From Salinimicrobium terrae DSM 17865 (GTDB lineage: Bacteria; Bacteroidota; Bacteroidia; Flavobacteriales; Flavobacteriaceae): a stretch of 64,000 nt of DNA. Below the pieces are notes generated by a model that searched no databases, was not told where the DNA came from, and worked only from the letters and a program-made list of their open reading frames with translations. Positions 60,731 to 64,000 of this stretch are shown here, in pieces (within the stretch, counting starts at the first letter, position 1; each line of letters begins with the position of its first letter). The stretch is taken from contig NZ_AUKI01000004.1 in assembly GCF_000424665.1 (NCBI RefSeq), forward strand, positions 1 through 64,000, given 5' to 3'. The translations under genes and the position numbers were made by a program.

Positions 60731-63298
60731 CTATTCTGCCGGGGAAAGGATAAATTCCAGGGTATCTACAATATCCCCATATTGGTCGACCTCTATTTCA
60801 AATTCCACCTTTTCGGGAGTGGCTTCATATCCTAACTTCCGAAGTTGTGCGGGATCAATTTCTGCAGTGTATGTTCCGGGGGCAAGGCCTAAATAACTAA
60901 AATATCCGTCGCCTTCACTCAGTATTTGAGCAGCTTTTTCCCCTTTTTGATCCAGGATGTTAATTAGAATCCTGCCCTGACCACTCGTGGTACCATCCTT
61001 GAAATAAACCATTCCACCAATTTCACCCATGACTTCAACAGGAACATATATTTCTTTGAAATGGTTGGGCTGAGTTTTTACCAGGATCTTTGAATTCGGT
61101 ATTTTCCACGCAATATTGTCCAGACTCAAAGGATCCAATTCCAGAACGAGGTCAATATATGGCTGAAGCTCTGTGATTCGAAGTATTGTTTCCTCCTCGT
61201 CATAACTAAGTCTGCCACTTCGGTTCTTAAGTTCAAGGCCCGGAACGCCCGGTTCCATTGGATCTTTGATCCCATTGCGATTTAGGTCCAGGAACGGAAT
61301 TATTGTAAGTGCAGCTCTGGACATGGCTGTGCGGTTGCTGGCCATCACATACCCGGTATTGTCATCGAGCATCAAACTCCCTCTAGCCGATTGTACAAAG
61401 GAGGAATTTCTATTTCCAATTCTTGAGGTGGCCGAAGTTTGAGCAAAATTGAATGCGTAACGTAATCCCACTTCGAAAATATGAGCTTCTCTTAAAAAGT
61501 TATTCTCATAGGCGAGGTTAAGAAAGCCCTGCCGAAAAAAAGGACGTTCAATTTCAAGAATTAGATTGTTAAAATTATTTCGGCTAAAGTCATATTGAAT
61601 TTGCGGAGAAAACAAGAACTTTTGAGGCAAACGATAAGTTTGGGATATGGAGCTATAAATAGTAGGCTCGTCCATCCTGTCATTATACAGCCCATAAGTT
61701 GTAAAGTTAGTGCTAATGCCAAAAACTGCACCTGAAAGCAGGAGTTGTGCCGTAGTAAACTCGGTGGTAGGCATAATGATCTGGTTTACACTAAAGCGGC
61801 TAAACATGGTGAAATATTTAATACGGATAGGAGTAGAGAGACTAACTTTTCTTTCCTCAAGATAGTTGTAGTTTATTGCCGTTTGATCTTCATCATAGTT
61901 TATATAATTAAAGTCTACCTGGAAATTACGGGGGGAACGATAACTTAATAATGCTTCGCCTTTGACCCCGTACATATATTCACCAGAGAACAATAAGCCC
62001 GAAGCAATCCTGGCCGAAGAATTTACAAAAGGCATAACCTCTCCACTGGTAACTTCAGAAAGGTACTCAACCCCACCACCAATAGTGATGGCGTTACTAA
62101 GACCATAATTCAGGTTGAGCCGGCTAAACCGGTTCCACTCTTCATTTTCTACAACTCCGGCGCTAAGCGTGTATTCCAGTTCATTTTTGGGAACAAAATT
62201 ATAAGGGATATTGATCACCCTGTCCTCAATTCGCTCTTCTCCCCATGGACCGTAAAAGCGGAGGCTTACTGCTGTATTACCGTACATAAGCGGTACTTCA
62301 AAACTGTAGAAACCTGAGGCATCTGCCTCTGTGAAAGCTACCAGCACATTGTTCACATAGAGTTCAACTGTCCAGCGTGGTTCGGTATAATCGCTGAGAA
62401 GATAAGTTCCAAAAGACCTTCTGCTTTGAAAAGGACTGTTGGTCACCTGTACTCCGGAAACCGGTGCAAAAAGGGAAGAGGTAGCCCTTGTGAAAATTCG
62501 TCCTGCAGTTACCTGTGTAAGATACTTGTTATCATTGTTTACATAACGCCATTGATAAAATTGGTTACGTGATGAAAATGGCAACCTGCTCGAATAATTG
62601 AGCATTAAATTGGTTTCCCCTCCGAGGAACATGGTTCCCAGACCGAGCATTAGTCTGTTATCATTTTCAAAACCGGTCTGCTGAGTAGTAACAACACCCC
62701 AATCCAAAGTACCGGCTTTAAAGAAAGGATAACGTGGTGGAATCAAAGTATCTGGAACTACGATACCCTTAACCTGGTCCAGATTTTCCCGCATTTTTTG
62801 CAGTCGCATTTCTTTGATTACAGGCAGTTCCTTGTCTGTCTCCAGCTCTACGGAAAGGCTTCGGAAGGAGAATTGAGTATCCAGGTCAAAGATATTCCCG
62901 AAGTAATCAGCTTTAAGGTATTTTCCGGAAGGAGTGATTAAAACATCATTTTTGGATAAGCTAAAAGTTTCACCCTTGTATGTGATCTCCGGTTGCTGCC
63001 AATTGATCATATAGGTGGAATCGGGATGAATGATAAATCCGCTAAGAACTTCCCCATTAGTTTCGTGTTTGATCTTCAAAATGTCAAATATCACTTCCAC
63101 AGGTAAATAAGCATCTTCCCCTTTAATGGCAATAGGAATTTCAAATGTTCCCAACCTGGAAATGTTCATTTCGACACCCAGTTCATCATATTCCGGCGGA
63201 GTTGACTGAGCTGCAATGTTGGAAACCCACAATAACAGGATAACGACAACCAGGAACTGGAAAACGTCAGAACATAAAAGGCGGGAGGAGGAGGGCAT
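60731..63298 (-). CDS. Usher-like outer-membrane protein
   Basis: An 855-residue exported protein with a signal peptide ending near SNIAAQ. An N-terminal domain of ~130 residues comes first. The centre resembles an outer-membrane usher: VELYVNNVLVAFTEADASGFYSFEVPL, AVSLRFYGPWGEERIEDRV, NIPYNFVPKNELEYTLSAGV and FSRLNLNYGLSNAITIGGGVEYLSE are the usher plug and barrel pattern (PapC/FimD, especially archaic ones). The rest alternates like barrel strands, then PFLDLNRNGIKDPMEPGVPG (a calcium-loop-like segment) and a C-terminal carboxypeptidase-like regulatory domain occur. The next upstream gene encodes a DUF4402 pilin-like protein, which supports the usher call. No fimbrial chaperone gene is in the window. 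Confidence 0.7.
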   Translation of the reverse strand: MPSSSRLLCSDVFQFLVVVILLLWVSNIAAQSTPPEYDELGVEMNISRLGTFEIPIAIKGEDAYLPVEVIFDILKIKHETNGEVLSGFIIHPDSTYMINWQQPEITYKGETFSLSKNDVLITPSGKYLKADYFGNIFDLDTQFSFRSLSVELETDKELPVIKEMRLQKMRENLDQVKGIVVPDTLIPPRYPFFKAGTLDWGVVTTQQTGFENDNRLMLGLGTMFLGGETNLMLNYSSRLPFSSRNQFYQWRYVNNDNKYLTQVTAGRIFTRATSSLFAPVSGVQVTNSPFQSRRSFGTYLLSDYTEPRWTVELYVNNVLVAFTEADASGFYSFEVPLMYGNTAVSLRFYGPWGEERIEDRVINIPYNFVPKNELEYTLSAGVVENEEWNRFSRLNLNYGLSNAITIGGGVEYLSEVTSGEVMPFVNSSARIASGLLFSGEYMYGVKGEALLSYRSPRNFQVDFNYINYDEDQTAINYNYLEERKVSLSTPIRIKYFTMFSRFSVNQIIMPTTEFTTAQLLLSGAVFGISTNFTTYGLYNDRMDEPTIYSSISQTYRLPQKFLFSPQIQYDFSRNNFNNLILEIERPFFRQGFLNLAYENNFLREAHIFEVGLRYAFNFAQTSATSRIGNRNSSFVQSARGSLMLDDNTGYVMASNRTAMSRAALTIIPFLDLNRNGIKDPMEPGVPGLELKNRSGRLSYDEEETILRITELQPYIDLVLELDPLSLDNIAWKIPNSKILVKTQPNHFKEIYVPVEVMGEIGGMVYFKDGTTSGQGRILINILDQKGEKAAQILSEGDGYFSYLGLAPGTYTAEIDPAQLRKLGYEATPEKVEFEIEVDQYGDIVDTLEFILSPAE

Positions 63299-63311
63299 TA
63301 ATTCTGGCTTT

Positions 63312-63815
63312 CTATTCGTGAATGAAGGTTAGGGTGAAAGTTCCGTTATAGCTCCCCGGGGGTCCGGCATCCTGATTGGGAATATGTAATTTTCCCCCCA
63401 CAAATACTTCATGAGGATTAGTTGTTGTAATAAAAGTTTGACCGGTGCTAATATCCAGATATAGATCAATGCTTAAAGTGACACTGCTTCCTGAAGGCCC
63501 TGAGAGTGAAATGTTGTTGACTGGTTGAATCTGAAGAAGGGTTCCCGGATTAGCATATACGTCAAAAATAGCATAATGGTGAGGACTTCCGAGGTTGAGT
63601 AAATAAACATCTGTATCCCCCGTTCGGTCTCCATTGGGACTAACAATCACATTCCCACCAGCATTCCCAACAGTAAAAGCTCCAAAATTGAGACCCTGTG
63701 CATTCCGCACCTCGACAGTCACAGGAATAGGCGGATTCTCCTGGGCAACCATTTCAAAAAATGCAGTACTCCAGAGGCTCAAAAAGATTAATAAGAAGAA
63801 GTTTTTTTTCGTCAT
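63312..63815 (-). CDS. DUF4402 domain pilin-like exported protein
   Basis: A 167-residue protein with a signal peptide (FFLLIFLSLWSTAFFEMVAQ). The core LNFGAFTVGNAGGNVIVSPNGDRT is the DUF4402 signature, and the FVGGKLHIPNQDAGPPGSYNG, TFTLTFIHE end is the usual last strands. DUF4402 is a beta-sandwich related to spore-coat protein U/Csu-type pilins. Being 13 bases upstream of the usher-like gene and three bases downstream of a T9SS substrate gene, it is part of a tight operon and may be the exported pilus subunit. Confidence 0.75.
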   Translation of the reverse strand: MTKKNFFLLIFLSLWSTAFFEMVAQENPPIPVTVEVRNAQGLNFGAFTVGNAGGNVIVSPNGDRTGDTDVYLLNLGSPHHYAIFDVYANPGTLLQIQPVNNISLSGPSGSSVTLSIDLYLDISTGQTFITTTNPHEVFVGGKLHIPNQDAGPPGSYNGTFTLTFIHE

Positions 63816-63818
63816 TTC

Positions 63819-64000
63819 TTAATCTTTAAACATTACTTTTTTAGTTTGACTTTCTTTTTCTGTCTCCAGCGTCACCAGGTAAATTCCCGTAGTCATAATT
63901 CCGCTAAACCTGATCTCCTCCTTACCGGTACCAGATTTACTCTGAAGTATTTGTCCCGACATACTACTCAGGATAACTTTTCCCTTGTTATTGTTCAGCA
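63819..64000 (-). CDS. T9SS substrate, C-terminal sorting domain (5' end outside window)
   Basis: Partial gene entering from the right edge. The visible C-terminus, 59 residues plus a partial codon, reads LNNNKGKVILSSMSGQILQ, then IRFSGIMTTGIYLVTLETEK and ends KKVMFKD before TAA at 63819. This is the type A sorting domain recognised by the Bacteroidota type IX secretion system. The domain directs the protein across the outer membrane and is normally cleaved, with attachment to surface polysaccharide. The rest of the protein is not in the window. Its stop is 3 bases before the DUF4402 start. Confidence 0.88.
   Translation of the reverse strand, partial: LNNNKGKVILSSMSGQILQSKSGTGKEEIRFSGIMTTGIYLVTLETEKESQTKKVMFKD

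Noticed and set aside
1-64000. CRISPR array, prophage or restriction-modification island
   Set aside because: No regularly spaced repeats, phage structural genes, methyltransferase or endonuclease genes were found; apart from the edge transposase the window looks like stable chromosome.

Overview
The window reads as chromosome of a member of the Bacteroidota, most likely a marine-type Flavobacteriaceae (Gramella/Salegentibacter-like). Signs seen directly are a TonB-dependent receptor with a carboxypeptidase-like plug extension, a type IX secretion (T9SS) C-terminal sorting tail, DUF5916 and BatA-type proteins, AT-rich intergenic DNA, few Shine-Dalgarno sites, and promoter -7 boxes of the TAnnTTTG type. 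The genus is inference; no rRNA is present.

Layout. 1-300: the 3' end of an ISAon1-like transposase. 0.3-11.8 kb: housekeeping genes (aroB, proline dehydrogenase, an acyltransferase, a baeRF-type release-factor homologue, DUF1853, an AI-2E/PerM transporter, truA, recQ, corA, hemerythrin). 11.9-16.5 kb: a tight plus-strand operon of a luciferase-like flavin oxidoreductase, two GH13 enzymes (trehalose-synthase-like and alpha-glucosidase-like) and a homologue of the Anabaena sensory rhodopsin transducer. 17.2-22.1 kb: a minus-strand operon of a QEGLA/DUF1704 metallopeptidase, two tandem glutathione-synthase-like ATP-grasp ligases and an aspartoacylase/succinylglutamate-desuccinylase-like hydrolase. 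22.5 kb: tRNA-Arg(TCT). 22.6-26.1 kb: stress genes (universal stress protein, DsbA-like protein, manganese catalase, DUF6448). 26.2-33.1 kb: mixed enzymes (HAD phosphatase, S10 carboxypeptidase, PAP2, SRPBCC, a large conserved unknown, MBL hydrolase). 33.1-42.6 kb: a long run of minus-strand genes including a dihydroorotase-like protein without its metal-binding histidines, a BatA protein, a histidine kinase, a LolD-like ATPase and a DUF5916 barrel. 42.7-47.2 kb: msrA, a His/Glu-rich TonB receptor with a His-rich small partner, and small envelope proteins. 47.4-51.6 kb: serC-serA, a LuxC-like acyl-CoA reductase, a ferredoxin and an FKBP isomerase. 51.9-58.2 kb: a 3D-domain lipoprotein, PAP2, a CPBP protease, an SMP-30-like protein, an ACT-domain regulator facing an aspartate kinase, and a glycosyltransferase. 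58.3-60.7 kb: a Gre factor and a gluconokinase/6-phosphogluconate dehydrogenase fusion. 60.7-64.0 kb: an usher-like outer-membrane protein, a DUF4402 pilin-like protein and the C-terminus of a T9SS substrate.

The strongest candidates for little-described systems are the transducer-homologue/GH13/flavin operon, the QEGLA peptidase/tandem ATP-grasp/aspartoacylase operon, and the usher-like/DUF4402/T9SS cluster at the right edge. All assignments come from reading motifs and protein sequences by eye. No database search was run.
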